From Endomicrobium sp. (GTDB lineage Bacteria; Elusimicrobiota; Endomicrobiia; Endomicrobiales; Endomicrobiaceae): a stretch of 48,890 nucleotides of DNA. Below, one piece after another: positions 1 to 8,965 of the stretch. The notes beneath the pieces were generated by a model that saw only the letters and a program-made list of their open reading frames with translations, did no database searches and had not been told where the DNA came from. Made by a program: the position numbers and the translations under genes. Where the stretch lies: assembly GCA_031264325.1 (NCBI GenBank), contig JAISEE010000019.1:1-48890 (forward strand), in the 5' to 3' direction. Every line of letters starts with the position of its first letter. Position 1 is the stretch's first letter.

Positions 1-1326
1 CAACTATGACTGTGTCGTAGAATACTAGAGACTTAATAATCTTTGTTGATGATCATATCTCTTCTATCATGTCTATTGATAATTTACAAATGTACACTAG
101 AGTTACAACTACATACATCATCTATGAACATACAAGTGCACAGTTACCGCTATTTCACAACATCAACGGTTTTAAAATGTAATGCACAATACACTATATA
201 ATCAATTTGAATGATATATTAGTAAAATATAAATTATATCAAATACTAGCTTTTAACTCGATTAGGCCTAAGTTTTAAATTTATAAAACTATAATATATA
301 ATAAAATTATAATTATAAATTATATGGTCAGATTGTTTAATTTTTTATCTTTTATAATATGTTTGTTCTTCATGAAAATCTTTAATGTTAAATTTAAATT
401 TGTATTTACATTATAAATTATAACAAAATCCTTTTTGAATATCAAAGCCGAGAACAATTATAGTAGTATTTTTACGTCAAAAGCTATTATTCTAAAAACA
501 GAGCCAAATCATGTGTGCATCAAAAAAATAAACTATTAAATATACACCCCCTCCCGTTTTTATGCAAACAACAGACTTATTTTACATTATTATATTATAC
601 TACTAATGACGTGCCTTTTGCTGTTTGACTTTAATAGTTGAAGCACACCAACCAACTATCTAAAACTGTATCGCCTAACGTGGTTTATTGTTAACAAAAT
701 ACCTCCACCGTCTAAGTATCTTTGAATTATACTCTGCACATTTAAACACCTCATTGTTTTCTACTACAACATCTAAAACTAACCACACTTCCCTAAAATA
801 CCAAACATCCCAAAGGCCTCACCACGCTCGCAGCGCTTTCCTTAATGCTATATATATTATCATCTATATATATTTTATGCGTCCTAAAAATTAAAATCCT
901 TTAGAGATAAAATCACAACCAAGAATGAAGTCTTCTAACTGACACTTTGTATTAAAAAGTACAGTACTCCCAGTTTAATACAGAACTCCTTTCTTTAGGA
1001 ACGCACAAATTGCAACACAACTTTTAAACTTCCTTTATGTATTATGTATATTTTACATAACATACTTTGTCTTTTAAACTAACTGCTTTATAATTAATAA
1101 GATGTATTCAACGAATTTTTGAGAATAAAAACTATTATTTTTATTTGCAGTAAAAATTCTTAGCTATATTAAAATTGTTTATGTAAAACTGTCAGTAAAA
1201 ATTCTTTACATACTTAATTAAAAAAACTGTCCAATTTAGGTAGAATTATCAACTACCATGTTTGTGTTTTAAATCTACAATATATGTATGATAACATGGG
1301 ATAGATAACTTAAATCGTGTCAAAGG
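1..1326. other. 1.3 kb without an intact gene, downstream of the ftsB-like gene
   Basis: No convincing intact gene, tRNA or repeat is seen on either strand. On the minus strand a stretch at about 675-824 stays open for 49 codons between stops and is less A+T-rich than its surroundings. It includes the reading DVVVENNEVFKCAEYNSKIL. No family was recognised. By analogy with the other long gaps in this window, where gene wrecks can be identified, this is probably a decayed minus-strand gene. That is inference. A plus-strand frame at 688-894 lies opposite it and looks like its shadow. Confidence 0.5.
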
Positions 1327-1596
1327 TTAGTCATTGACTGAAAATCTGTATTCTATTTCATCTGGCACTGCAACATTTAATTCACAGCGAACCATTCTTT
1401 CTAAGTAAGAAGGCTCTTTTTCAAGATAGTATATTCTTTTTTTAAGTAATTCGTTTTGATATTGAGCGTATCTAATGTTCCTATTTAATTTATTTATCTC
1501 AAAACACCTTCTAATAAACGTCCTATTTCCTTCGTTAAAAATCAAAATTAAGAGAAAAACTAACAACATGATATAACGAATTTTTATTTTTTTCAT
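1327..1596 (-). CDS. ftsB: FtsB/DivIC-like septum formation protein
   Basis: A small bitopic membrane protein of 89 residues. A short basic N-terminus is followed by one hydrophobic segment (about residues 8-20) and then a coiled-coil-like stretch (about 30-60). The C-terminal part contains the pattern LEKEPSYLERMVRCELN, which resembles the region of FtsB/DivIC proteins where a tyrosine or glutamate-rich turn precedes 'A R E E L'. In known bacteria these proteins join FtsL and FtsQ/DivIB in the divisome and help activate septal peptidoglycan synthesis. It is last in the leuS-lptE run. Length and topology fit the family, but sequence conservation is weak, so the assignment is moderate. Confidence 0.65.
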   Translation of the reverse strand: MKKIKIRYIMLLVFLLILIFNEGNRTFIRRCFEINKLNRNIRYAQYQNELLKKRIYYLEKEPSYLERMVRCELNVAVPDEIEYRFSVND

Positions 1597-1657
1597 AGTT
1601 TTTGTTTTAACAAATATTAATATACTTAATTATTGTTCAAAAACCTTTTCTAACATG

Positions 1658-2218
1658 TCACATGTTAGTTACATGTGACCAACCCCTATCAGCAACCATT
1701 CTTACGATATTTCTAGACATTTTAACCCAAACAATTTGTCTTGCTTCTTCTTCGCTCATTTCATCACCCACAAAATCCCCTTCACTTGGTCCTCTATTTA
1801 TATCGCGATAAATTTGTACTCCTTCTATATTTGGCTCAGTCCATAGAGTTACGCCATTATCATTATCAACCAATGAAGCGCTCGCAATAACCCACATTTT
1901 ATACTGTTCTGCAACATTGTTTATATTATAGATAAACGGTTGCAAAATATATCTCTTAATTGTCACCGTAAGAGTTCCATCTGCATCTTCTTCTTTGTTT
2001 ACTAAAAATAAACGCCCACCGCTAACTATCTCTTCTATAACTTCATTCGTAAACTTTGCCTCTATTCCAAATTGATTAGTATTATTCTCAAAAGGTTTAA
2101 CGTAAACCTTTTTAATATGTTCTGGCAAAAATTGAACCGATGGATTATATGGAGACGTGCATGAGCTGAGAATTATAAACAAAGTAGCCATAAACAAATA
2201 AACAATATTTTTTTTCAC
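1658..2218 (-). CDS. lptE: LptE-like LPS-assembly lipoprotein
   Basis: A protein of 186 residues with a lipoprotein signal: a Lys-Lys start, a hydrophobic core, and a lipobox ending LSSC at about residues 17-20, so the mature protein should be lipidated at Cys20. The body contains the pattern VYVKPFENNTNQFGIEAKFT followed by the 'EE...GRLFLVNKEEDADG' region, typical of the LptE/RlpB family. LptE plugs the LptD barrel and delivers lipopolysaccharide to the outer leaflet, so it implies an LPS-like outer membrane. It lies 22 bases downstream of leuS. The leuS-lptE order is also known from proteobacteria, which supports the call. Confidence 0.8.
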   Translation of the reverse strand: MKKNIVYLFMATLFIILSSCTSPYNPSVQFLPEHIKKVYVKPFENNTNQFGIEAKFTNEVIEEIVSGGRLFLVNKEEDADGTLTVTIKRYILQPFIYNINNVAEQYKMWVIASASLVDNDNGVTLWTEPNIEGVQIYRDINRGPSEGDFVGDEMSEEEARQIVWVKMSRNIVRMVADRGWSHVTNM

Positions 2219-2240
2219 AGAGATTCCAAAGATTCTATAA

Positions 2241-4691
2241 TTACTTTATCACTATAGCAACTATCTTACTTTTAACGTATATAAACTTAACTATCTGTTT
2301 ACCTTTTAAGTGAACTAATATTTTCTTGTCAAACATTACGACTTTCTTTACCTCCTCTTCAGACATATCGACAGAAGCAATTATTCTTCCTTTTAATTTT
2401 CCATTTATTTGTACTGGAATTTCAATAGAAGATTCTTTGATCACGCTTTCATCAAAAACAGGCCAGGCATGAATTGAGATACATTCATTATTTCCAAATT
2501 TTTCCCAAATTTCTTCACATAAATGAGGAGTAATAGGAGCAAGTAGCAATATCAATACTTTATATACTTCCAATGACACTCCATCGTCATTAGCGTGATA
2601 CTTATAGGAATATAGTGCATTCACAAGTTCCATAATTGATGAAATCGCAGTATTAAACTGAAACTCTTTTTCAATATCAGCCGTAACTTTCTTTACGGTC
2701 TTATGCATAATTCTCAAAATATCATCTTTATTCTTTTGAGAAGCAATATCTGTAATAGTTATAGGCTTTGCGCTTCTTACAACATCAAAAAGACGCCATA
2801 CTCTGTTTATAAACCTCCAACATCCCTCTATTCCACTAGAAGACCAATCAAATTGTTTCTGAGGAGGTGCGGCAAAAAGAACAAACAATCTTGCTGTATC
2901 AGCACCGTACTTTATGAGTATTTCGTCAGAATTTACAACATTTCCTTTAGACTTTGACATTGCACTACCACTGAGAGTCACCATTCCTTGAGTTAACAAA
3001 TTCACAAAAGGTTCATCGTATTTTATAAGACCCAAGTCTCTCATAACTTTAAACCAAAAACGGGCATATATCAAGTGCATGCAAGCATGCTCTATTCCGC
3101 CGATATACTGATTTACAGGCATCCAATAATTTGCTTTTGCACTGTCAAAAGGAGCATTGTCATTGTGTGAGTCACAATATCGTGCATAATACCACGAAGA
3201 ATCAACAAAAGTATCCATTGTGTCGGTTTCTCTGCTAGCATCTTTATCACATTTTGGACATTTAACATTTACAAATGCCTTGCTTATCTTTAAAGGGGAT
3301 TTGCCTGTCCTTGTAAACTCTAAGTCTTCAGGAAGCAAAACAGGTAGCTCTTTTTCAGAAACTGGGATAATGCCACAATGATCACAATGAATCATTGGTA
3401 TAGGAACACCCCAGTATCTCTGTCTTGAAACTAACCAGTCTTTAAGTTTAAAATTTACAATCTTTTTTCCAAAGCCTTGCTTTTCAATCCAATTTGAAAC
3501 AATATTAAAAGCATCGACAGACTTAACTCCAGTAAATTCTCCAGAATTTACAAGAATTCCTTCATCTTCATAAGCATGTTTGTTTGTGTCAGAATTGTTG
3601 CCTTTTATTACTTCGATGACAGGAATATCAAACTTTTTAGCGAATTCCCAATCTCTTTGATCGTGAGCAGGTACTGCCATAATAGCTCCCTTGCCGTATC
3701 CCATTAAAACGTAATCTGCTGTAAAAATAGGAATTTCTTTCTTCGTAGCAGGGTTTAAGGCATTTACACCTTCCAGCCTTACTCCTGTTTTTTCTTTACT
3801 TGATGTCCTTTCTATATTTGATTTTCTGCCACTTGCAAGAATATATTTGGCAACTTGTTCATAATTTTTAATTTTAAATTTCAACTCATTAATTATTTCA
3901 TGTTCAGGGGCTACAACCATAAAAGTTACGCCAAAAATTGTATCAGGGCACGTAGTAAATATTTTTAAATTTTTGCAAAACCCTGAAATTTTAAAATTTA
4001 TTTCAACTCCATAAGATTTGCCTATCCAATTTTTCTGCATTGATAAAACCTGTTCTGGCCATCCACCAAGCTGCTTGTGTCCTTCCAAAAGTTCATCTGC
4101 ATAATCTGTAATTTTTATAAACCACTGCTCCAAATCTCTATGCTCGGTATGACTCCCACATCTCCAGCATACACCGTTTAAAATTTGCTCGTTTGCAAGA
4201 ACTGTTTGGCATGATGAACACCAATTAACATTAGCATTCTTTCTAAACACTAAACCTTTTTCCCACATCTTTATAAAAAACCACTGAGTCCATTTGTAAT
4301 ATTTAGGGTCACATGTTGAAATTTCTCTGTTCCAGTCATAGGAAAACCCCAACACTTTCAGTTGCTCTTTCATACAAGCGATGTTTTGCTTAGTCCACTT
4401 TTTAGGGTGTATTTTATTTTTAATCGCTGCATTTTCAGCAGGAAGACCAAAAGCATCCCAACCTGCTGTATATAAAACATTTTTGCCCTTCATTCTGTGA
4501 AAACGAGCGCAAATATCTCCTATGCTATAATTACGGACATGTCCCATATGCAGATTACCTGAAGGGTAAGGTAACATTTCCAAACAGTAATATTTTTCTT
4601 TTTTAGAGTCTTCTTTAATCTCAAATATTTTGCTTTCAAACCACTTTTTCTGCCACTTTTTTTCCACTTTTAAATGATTATACTCTATCAT
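2241..4691 (-). CDS. leuS: Leucyl-tRNA synthetase
   Basis: Class I aminoacyl-tRNA synthetase of 816 residues that charges tRNA-Leu. The HIGH signature appears as HMGHVRNYS near residue 48, preceded by LPYPSGN. Cysteine pairs CSSC and CWRC near residues 158-178 match the zinc-binding knuckle. An editing (CP1) insertion with GYGKGAIMAVPAHDQRDWEF near 330 follows. The KMSKS loop reads MSKSKGN near residue 580. The C-terminus carries the anticodon-binding and small Leu-specific domains, so the protein is full length. An AAGGGG ribosome-binding site precedes the ATG. It is followed closely by lptE and lies 18 bases after tlyA, suggesting one transcription unit. Confidence 0.97.
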   Translation of the reverse strand: MIEYNHLKVEKKWQKKWFESKIFEIKEDSKKEKYYCLEMLPYPSGNLHMGHVRNYSIGDICARFHRMKGKNVLYTAGWDAFGLPAENAAIKNKIHPKKWTKQNIACMKEQLKVLGFSYDWNREISTCDPKYYKWTQWFFIKMWEKGLVFRKNANVNWCSSCQTVLANEQILNGVCWRCGSHTEHRDLEQWFIKITDYADELLEGHKQLGGWPEQVLSMQKNWIGKSYGVEINFKISGFCKNLKIFTTCPDTIFGVTFMVVAPEHEIINELKFKIKNYEQVAKYILASGRKSNIERTSSKEKTGVRLEGVNALNPATKKEIPIFTADYVLMGYGKGAIMAVPAHDQRDWEFAKKFDIPVIEVIKGNNSDTNKHAYEDEGILVNSGEFTGVKSVDAFNIVSNWIEKQGFGKKIVNFKLKDWLVSRQRYWGVPIPMIHCDHCGIIPVSEKELPVLLPEDLEFTRTGKSPLKISKAFVNVKCPKCDKDASRETDTMDTFVDSSWYYARYCDSHNDNAPFDSAKANYWMPVNQYIGGIEHACMHLIYARFWFKVMRDLGLIKYDEPFVNLLTQGMVTLSGSAMSKSKGNVVNSDEILIKYGADTARLFVLFAAPPQKQFDWSSSGIEGCWRFINRVWRLFDVVRSAKPITITDIASQKNKDDILRIMHKTVKKVTADIEKEFQFNTAISSIMELVNALYSYKYHANDDGVSLEVYKVLILLLAPITPHLCEEIWEKFGNNECISIHAWPVFDESVIKESSIEIPVQINGKLKGRIIASVDMSEEEVKKVVMFDKKILVHLKGKQIVKFIYVKSKIVAIVIK

Positions 4692-4709
4692 GTATTTCCC
4701 CTTTACTTT

Positions 4710-5453
4710 TTACTTTTCTAATAAAACAAAATGCTCTAGATTTCCTTTTAATCCTTTAAGTCCTGAGTCAGTTTCAGAAACTATCTTAAAACCCAAGCTT
4801 AAAGCAAAACTTTTAATCTTACTTATAGATTTTTGTCTCAACTTTTCATCTCTTACAATACCTTTCTTCATTTCCGAAGATCTAAGTTCAAATTGAGGTT
4901 TTATCATAGCTAAAACAGAGCCATTTTCACAAATGACTTTATATGCAATTGGCAAAATCTTATCAAGTGAAATAAAAGAAACATCTATAGTCACAAAATC
5001 TACTTTATCTTTTAATAAAGCATCGTCAAAATATCTAAAATTAACGTTTTCTATATTTATTACCCTTTTGTCATTCTTTAACTTGTAGTGAAGCTGTCCA
5101 GAGCCGACATCAACAGAATAAACTTTAATAGCTCCATTTTGAAGCATGCAATCTGTAAAACCTCCCGTTGATGCACCTACATCAAGACAAATACACCCTT
5201 TAACATCAATATTTAAAACCCTCAAAGTTGACTCTAACTTTAGACCACCTCTGGAAACATAAGGATTTGTGTTTTTTATTTCAATTATATCCTCGCCTCC
5301 AACCAATATACTAGACTTGTATTGAACTTGATTATTTACAAAAACATTACCGCCCATTATGAAAATTTTGGCTTTGGCTCTTGTTTCCGCAAAGCCTTTT
5401 TCAAGCACTAAAATATCTAAACGCTTCCTCTTCTTAGTTTTTTTCATCTGCAA
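4710..5453 (-). CDS. tlyA: TlyA-family 2'-O-ribose rRNA methyltransferase
   Basis: A protein of 247 residues. The N-terminus is an S4 RNA-binding domain (RLDILVLEKGFAETRAKAK). It is followed by a Rossmann methyltransferase with the SAM-binding loop LDVGASTGGFTDCML (about residues 90-104), an acidic IDVSF motif and a lysine in IKPQFE, as in FtsJ-like enzymes. TlyA proteins methylate ribose 2'-OH groups on rRNA, and some are annotated as haemolysins. The gene overlaps the end of dxs by 20 bases, an arrangement also seen in other bacteria (ispA-dxs-tlyA). The start could be the second ATG (5447), which removes two residues. The family call is firm, but the exact rRNA target cannot be read from sequence. 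Confidence 0.9.
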   Translation of the reverse strand: MQMKKTKKRKRLDILVLEKGFAETRAKAKIFIMGGNVFVNNQVQYKSSILVGGEDIIEIKNTNPYVSRGGLKLESTLRVLNIDVKGCICLDVGASTGGFTDCMLQNGAIKVYSVDVGSGQLHYKLKNDKRVINIENVNFRYFDDALLKDKVDFVTIDVSFISLDKILPIAYKVICENGSVLAMIKPQFELRSSEMKKGIVRDEKLRQKSISKIKSFALSLGFKIVSETDSGLKGLKGNLEHFVLLEK

Positions 5454-7290
5454 ACATCTTTAAAGCTTTGTTGGCTACGCCTTCAGGTGTAAAACCATAT
5501 TTCTTTCTTAACACTTTTACACTTCCATGCTCTACAAATTTATCCGGAAGTCCTATACATTCAACTTTAGCCCATGTACCAAACAATACACCTTTTACGC
5601 TTTCACCAAAACCGCCAATTAAAGAGTTTTCTTCAATCGTAACAAACTTCTTAGTTTTTGAAAACACATCTTTTATTATGTCAACATCCAAAGGTTTTAA
5701 AAACCTCATATTTACCACAAAAGCATTTATATTTTCCTTCTCTAACAATTGTGCGGCTTTTAAACACGTACTTACATGGCTTCCTATAGCAAGAAAACAA
5801 ATATCACGACCTTCTTTTGCAACAGCTCCTTTTCCAATTTTTAAAACACATGGAAATTTATCAAGCTTTACACCTACCCCAGCTTCTCTAGAATAGCGTA
5901 TAACACAAGGTTTATTGGAATTTAATGCAGTTTTTAACATATGCTGTAATTCGTTCTCATCGGCAGGAGACATAATAACTAAATTAGGTATATAATTCAG
6001 ATAAGACAAATCAAAAGACCCATGATGAGTTCCTCCGTCTTCACCAACGAGACCAGCTCTGTCCAAAACAAAAGTAACTGGAAGATTCTGCAAGGCTACA
6101 TCATGTATAATATTATCTATGGCTCTTTGTATAAATGTTGAGTAAATAGCACAAACAGGTTTCATGCCACCAGCCGCCAAGGCAGCGGCAAAAGTAACGG
6201 CATGCCCTTCAGCAATACCTACATCAAAATATCTATTAGAAAACTCTTTAGCAAACTTATCGAGTCCAGTTCCTTCAGGCATTGCGGCAGTTATAGCAAC
6301 TATTTTTTTATCAAAATGAGCAAGCTTTATAAGGGTATCTGAAAAAACTTTCGTATATGTAGCCTCATTAGTTTTTACAACTTCGCCAGTTTTTACATCA
6401 AACTTGCCTACTCCGTGAAATTTTATCGGTTCTTTTTCAGCGGGAACGTACCCCTTGCCTTTTTTTGTAATAACATGCAATAAAACAGGTCCTTCTATGC
6501 CTTTGATATTTTCAAGAATAGCTATTAAATTATTGATATTATGTCCTTGCACAGGACCAATATACGTAAATCCCATTTCTTCAAAAAGCATACCTGGAAA
6601 AAGTATTACTTTGGCTCTTTTTATAAACTTTCTAAAAGACGAACCAAAACCATGAAGTCTACTTACAGCTTTCATCACCTTTTCTTCAACTTTTCTTGCC
6701 ATACCCACAGTTAAAAGTTTAGCCAAATAGCCAGCAACTGCACCAACTTTCTGCGATATAAACATTTCATTATCATTTAATATTACAAGCATATTTTTTT
6801 TAAGATGTCCGGAGTTTTGTAGGCCTTCAAACGCAAGACCTCCAGTCATAGATCCATCGCCAATAACTGCCACTACTTTATAATCTTCATTCTTTATATC
6901 TCTAACAACAGCAAAACCCAAAGCCGCAGAAATTGAAGTTGAAGAATGCCCCGCACCAAACGCATCGTGTTCGGATTCAGACCTACACGGAAAACCACTA
7001 AGCCCATTATAAGTTCTTATTGTTTTGAACTTATTTTTCCTTCCAGTAAGAATTTTATGTGCATAAGACTGATGGCCAACATCCAAAACTATCTTATCAT
7101 AAGGAGAATCAAACACATAATGCATTGCAATTGTCAACTCTACAACACCAAGACTTGATGCTAAATGACCACCGTTTATCGAAACTGTATTTATTATTTC
7201 TTGTCTTATTTCCTTTGCAAGAAGAGAAAGCTCTTCTTTGTTTAATTTTTTTAAATCTTGAGGATTATTCACAACATCTAACACTTTCAT
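5434..7290 (-). CDS. dxs: 1-deoxy-D-xylulose-5-phosphate synthase
   Basis: Thiamine-diphosphate enzyme of 618 residues that condenses pyruvate and glyceraldehyde-3-phosphate, the first step of the MEP isoprenoid pathway. Visible signatures are GGHLASSLGVVELT near the N-terminus, VLDVGHQSYAHKIL, the TPP-binding motif GDGSMTGG near residue 145 with a following ND, and DRAGLVGEDGGTHHG in the pyrimidine domain. Length equals the usual 610-640. A GGAG ribosome-binding site lies five bases before the ATG. It follows ispA by about 140 bases and overlaps tlyA. Its pyruvate substrate is also used by the ferredoxin oxidoreductase encoded at 13229-16395. Confidence 0.97.
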   Translation of the reverse strand: MKVLDVVNNPQDLKKLNKEELSLLAKEIRQEIINTVSINGGHLASSLGVVELTIAMHYVFDSPYDKIVLDVGHQSYAHKILTGRKNKFKTIRTYNGLSGFPCRSESEHDAFGAGHSSTSISAALGFAVVRDIKNEDYKVVAVIGDGSMTGGLAFEGLQNSGHLKKNMLVILNDNEMFISQKVGAVAGYLAKLLTVGMARKVEEKVMKAVSRLHGFGSSFRKFIKRAKVILFPGMLFEEMGFTYIGPVQGHNINNLIAILENIKGIEGPVLLHVITKKGKGYVPAEKEPIKFHGVGKFDVKTGEVVKTNEATYTKVFSDTLIKLAHFDKKIVAITAAMPEGTGLDKFAKEFSNRYFDVGIAEGHAVTFAAALAAGGMKPVCAIYSTFIQRAIDNIIHDVALQNLPVTFVLDRAGLVGEDGGTHHGSFDLSYLNYIPNLVIMSPADENELQHMLKTALNSNKPCVIRYSREAGVGVKLDKFPCVLKIGKGAVAKEGRDICFLAIGSHVSTCLKAAQLLEKENINAFVVNMRFLKPLDVDIIKDVFSKTKKFVTIEENSLIGGFGESVKGVLFGTWAKVECIGLPDKFVEHGSVKVLRKKYGFTPEGVANKALKMFADEKN

Positions 7291-7433
7291 TAATGCTCCT
7301 AATAAAACATTGAAATAAATATGGCAAACTTTAACAACTTAACTAAAGTCAAGTACTCTTATCAACGGTCATACAGACTCTAAGTGTTACGACTTTCACA
7401 AAAATAACACAACAAAGCCTTGACAAATTAAAA

Positions 7434-8327
7434 TCAACAATTTCTTGATGTCATGTAATCTGCAAAATGTAAAAATATTTCAGCCTTATTCCCAAATATA
7501 GATAATGCTTTTTTTGCTTTATTTATATGCCTGTACGCTATTTTTTCCGCTTCTTCTTTGCTAAACAATGAAAGAGTAGTGAGTTTATTGTTATCTGCAT
7601 CGCTACCATTTTTACCTAAAAGTCTTTTATCAGCATAAACATCCAAAATATCATCTGTAATTTGAAAAGCTATCCCTATATTTGTTCCATAGGCCTCTAA
7701 TAATCTTAAACCTTTTTCATCTGCATCAGCTAAAACCGCCCCTACTTTTAAACTTGCAACTATCAACGCTGCAGTTTTTTTTATCTGTATAAATTTTAGT
7801 TTTTTCTCTAAAATTTCTTTATTTTTCTCGCTCCAATTACCTGCTTCTAGGGTATCTTCGACTTGCCCAGCAATCATGCCTTTATATCCGCTGTAATCAG
7901 CAAGAACTTTTACCGCTTTGTTAATATTCTTATCTTCACTATTAGCTTTTGTTATAAGATTAAAAGCTTCTGTAAGCAAAGCATCACCGCATAAAATAGC
8001 AACAGCTTCACCAAATTTTTTATGATTAGTAGGCACTCCTCTGCGCAAATCATCGTTATCCATAGCAGGCAAATCATCATGAACTAACGAGTACATATGC
8101 AAATATTCTACTGCACAGGCCGCCGGGAGAACATTTTTAGCCTTACCACCAAAAAGCTCCGCAGCTAAAAAAACACAAATAGGACGAAGTCTTTTTCCAC
8201 CTGCCATAATACTATAACGCATGCCTTGAGAAATTATAGAATTGTCTTTAGGTAAAGAATTTTTTAATGCCAAGTTTATATACTTTGTTTTTTTTGACAA
8301 ATATTTCTTCAAATTAACTTTTTGCAA
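7434..8327 (-). CDS. ispA: Polyprenyl (farnesyl/geranylgeranyl) diphosphate synthase
   Basis: Prenyl transferase of 297 residues. The first aspartate-rich motif is in LVHDDLPAMDNDDLRRG and the second in FQITDDILDVYAD. GGKRLRP binds diphosphate. The two residues between the aspartate pairs of the first motif fit bacterial short-chain synthases (C15-C20). Start choice: TTG at 8327, six bases after a good GGAG, with no nearby ATG in frame. The gene normally follows xseA-xseB, and remnants of both lie just upstream in this window. Product chain length cannot be fixed from sequence alone. Confidence 0.92.
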   Translation of the reverse strand: MQKVNLKKYLSKKTKYINLALKNSLPKDNSIISQGMRYSIMAGGKRLRPICVFLAAELFGGKAKNVLPAACAVEYLHMYSLVHDDLPAMDNDDLRRGVPTNHKKFGEAVAILCGDALLTEAFNLITKANSEDKNINKAVKVLADYSGYKGMIAGQVEDTLEAGNWSEKNKEILEKKLKFIQIKKTAALIVASLKVGAVLADADEKGLRLLEAYGTNIGIAFQITDDILDVYADKRLLGKNGSDADNNKLTTLSLFSKEEAEKIAYRHINKAKKALSIFGNKAEIFLHFADYMTSRNC

Positions 8328-8340
8328 AATTTACTCCTTA

Positions 8341-8546
8341 GAAGGCTTTATTTCTCATAAAAAGTTATATTTTAATTTTCTTTTTGTTTCATTGAGTTTT
8401 TTTGAAACAAAATTTTACAAAATATGCTCCTTCCAGAAAATAAAACTAAAATTTTATACTAATCAAGATCAGTGTTTTTCATTTCTGAAACTATACCTCT
8501 ATAATCTTTGCAAAAACTTTTCAAAAATTTAATTGTTTTTAACCAT
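8341..8546 (-). pseudogene. xseB: xseB remnant (exonuclease VII small subunit)
   Basis: Read on the minus strand, the start MVKNN..IFEKFLQRL is followed, after a frame change, by IVSEMKNTDLD. After another change and a stop comes FLEGAYFVKFCFKKLNETKRK. Joined, these match the XseB pattern: start, FE.AL..LE.IV..ME, DL.LE, F.EG..L.KFC..KL.E...K. At least two frameshifts and internal stops make it non-functional. It lies exactly where xseB is expected, immediately upstream of ispA and after the xseA remnant. Confidence 0.8.
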
Positions 8547-8549
8547 AAA

Positions 8550-8935
8550 AACTTTATCTCGACATTAAAACCACAAAACACAAATTTTATATCACAGCAT
8601 CGCCTTTTTGACTTAATGGCTTAATTGAATCTTAATAACTTTATCATTACATTTTAGAGTCAAAACAAATTGAAAGCATCTTTCCAAGGCAACAAACAGT
8701 GACAATATATTTAATTTACAAAAAATATTTTTTATTTTTTCAAACTTCATTTCAAAAAAATCTTACACTTTTTATTTTAGTATTGACACCTTAATACTAA
8801 AAATATATATGCCATGAGTTATAAAAATTTAAAGTTTGAAATATCTCCTTGCACCCAAACATATGAATAATAGTCTTCAAAAAAATAAACTTTATTTTCA
8901 GTGTTTATTTGAGAAGCAATATAAAAATCAAACAC
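8550..8935 (-). pseudogene. xseA: xseA remnant (exonuclease VII large subunit), internally deleted
   Basis: From a GTG at 8935 the frame reads VFDFYIASQINTENK, then VWVQGDISNFK, then hits a stop. This is the XseA N-terminus (TVSQIN..., VWV.GEISNFK). After a frameshift come HGIYIFSIK and KCVRF-like pieces (SGH.YF.LKD). About 100 bases on, the pieces VALERCFQFVL, NDKVIK, PLSQKGDAVI and FNVEIK match the extreme C-terminus of XseA. Only about 130 of the usual 400 codons remain, so the middle is deleted. It starts about 30 bases after the rny stop and runs into the xseB remnant. Confidence 0.82.
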
Positions 8936-8965
8936 TTCACCATCATTGTTCTCAATTCTTATACT

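Noticed and set aside
600-680. Enolase-like reading GDTVLDSWL on the minus strand
   Set aside because: Only a few scattered residues match and the neighbouring enolase motifs are missing.
800-860. Reading GEAFGMFGILG, like the PurF or glutaminase N-terminus
   Set aside because: No catalytic Cys follows the start and nothing downstream fits. The context is not a purine cluster.
688-894. Plus-strand frames of 65-140 codons across the window
   Set aside because: Nearly all lie opposite intact minus-strand genes, lack ribosome sites and have shadow-like composition.
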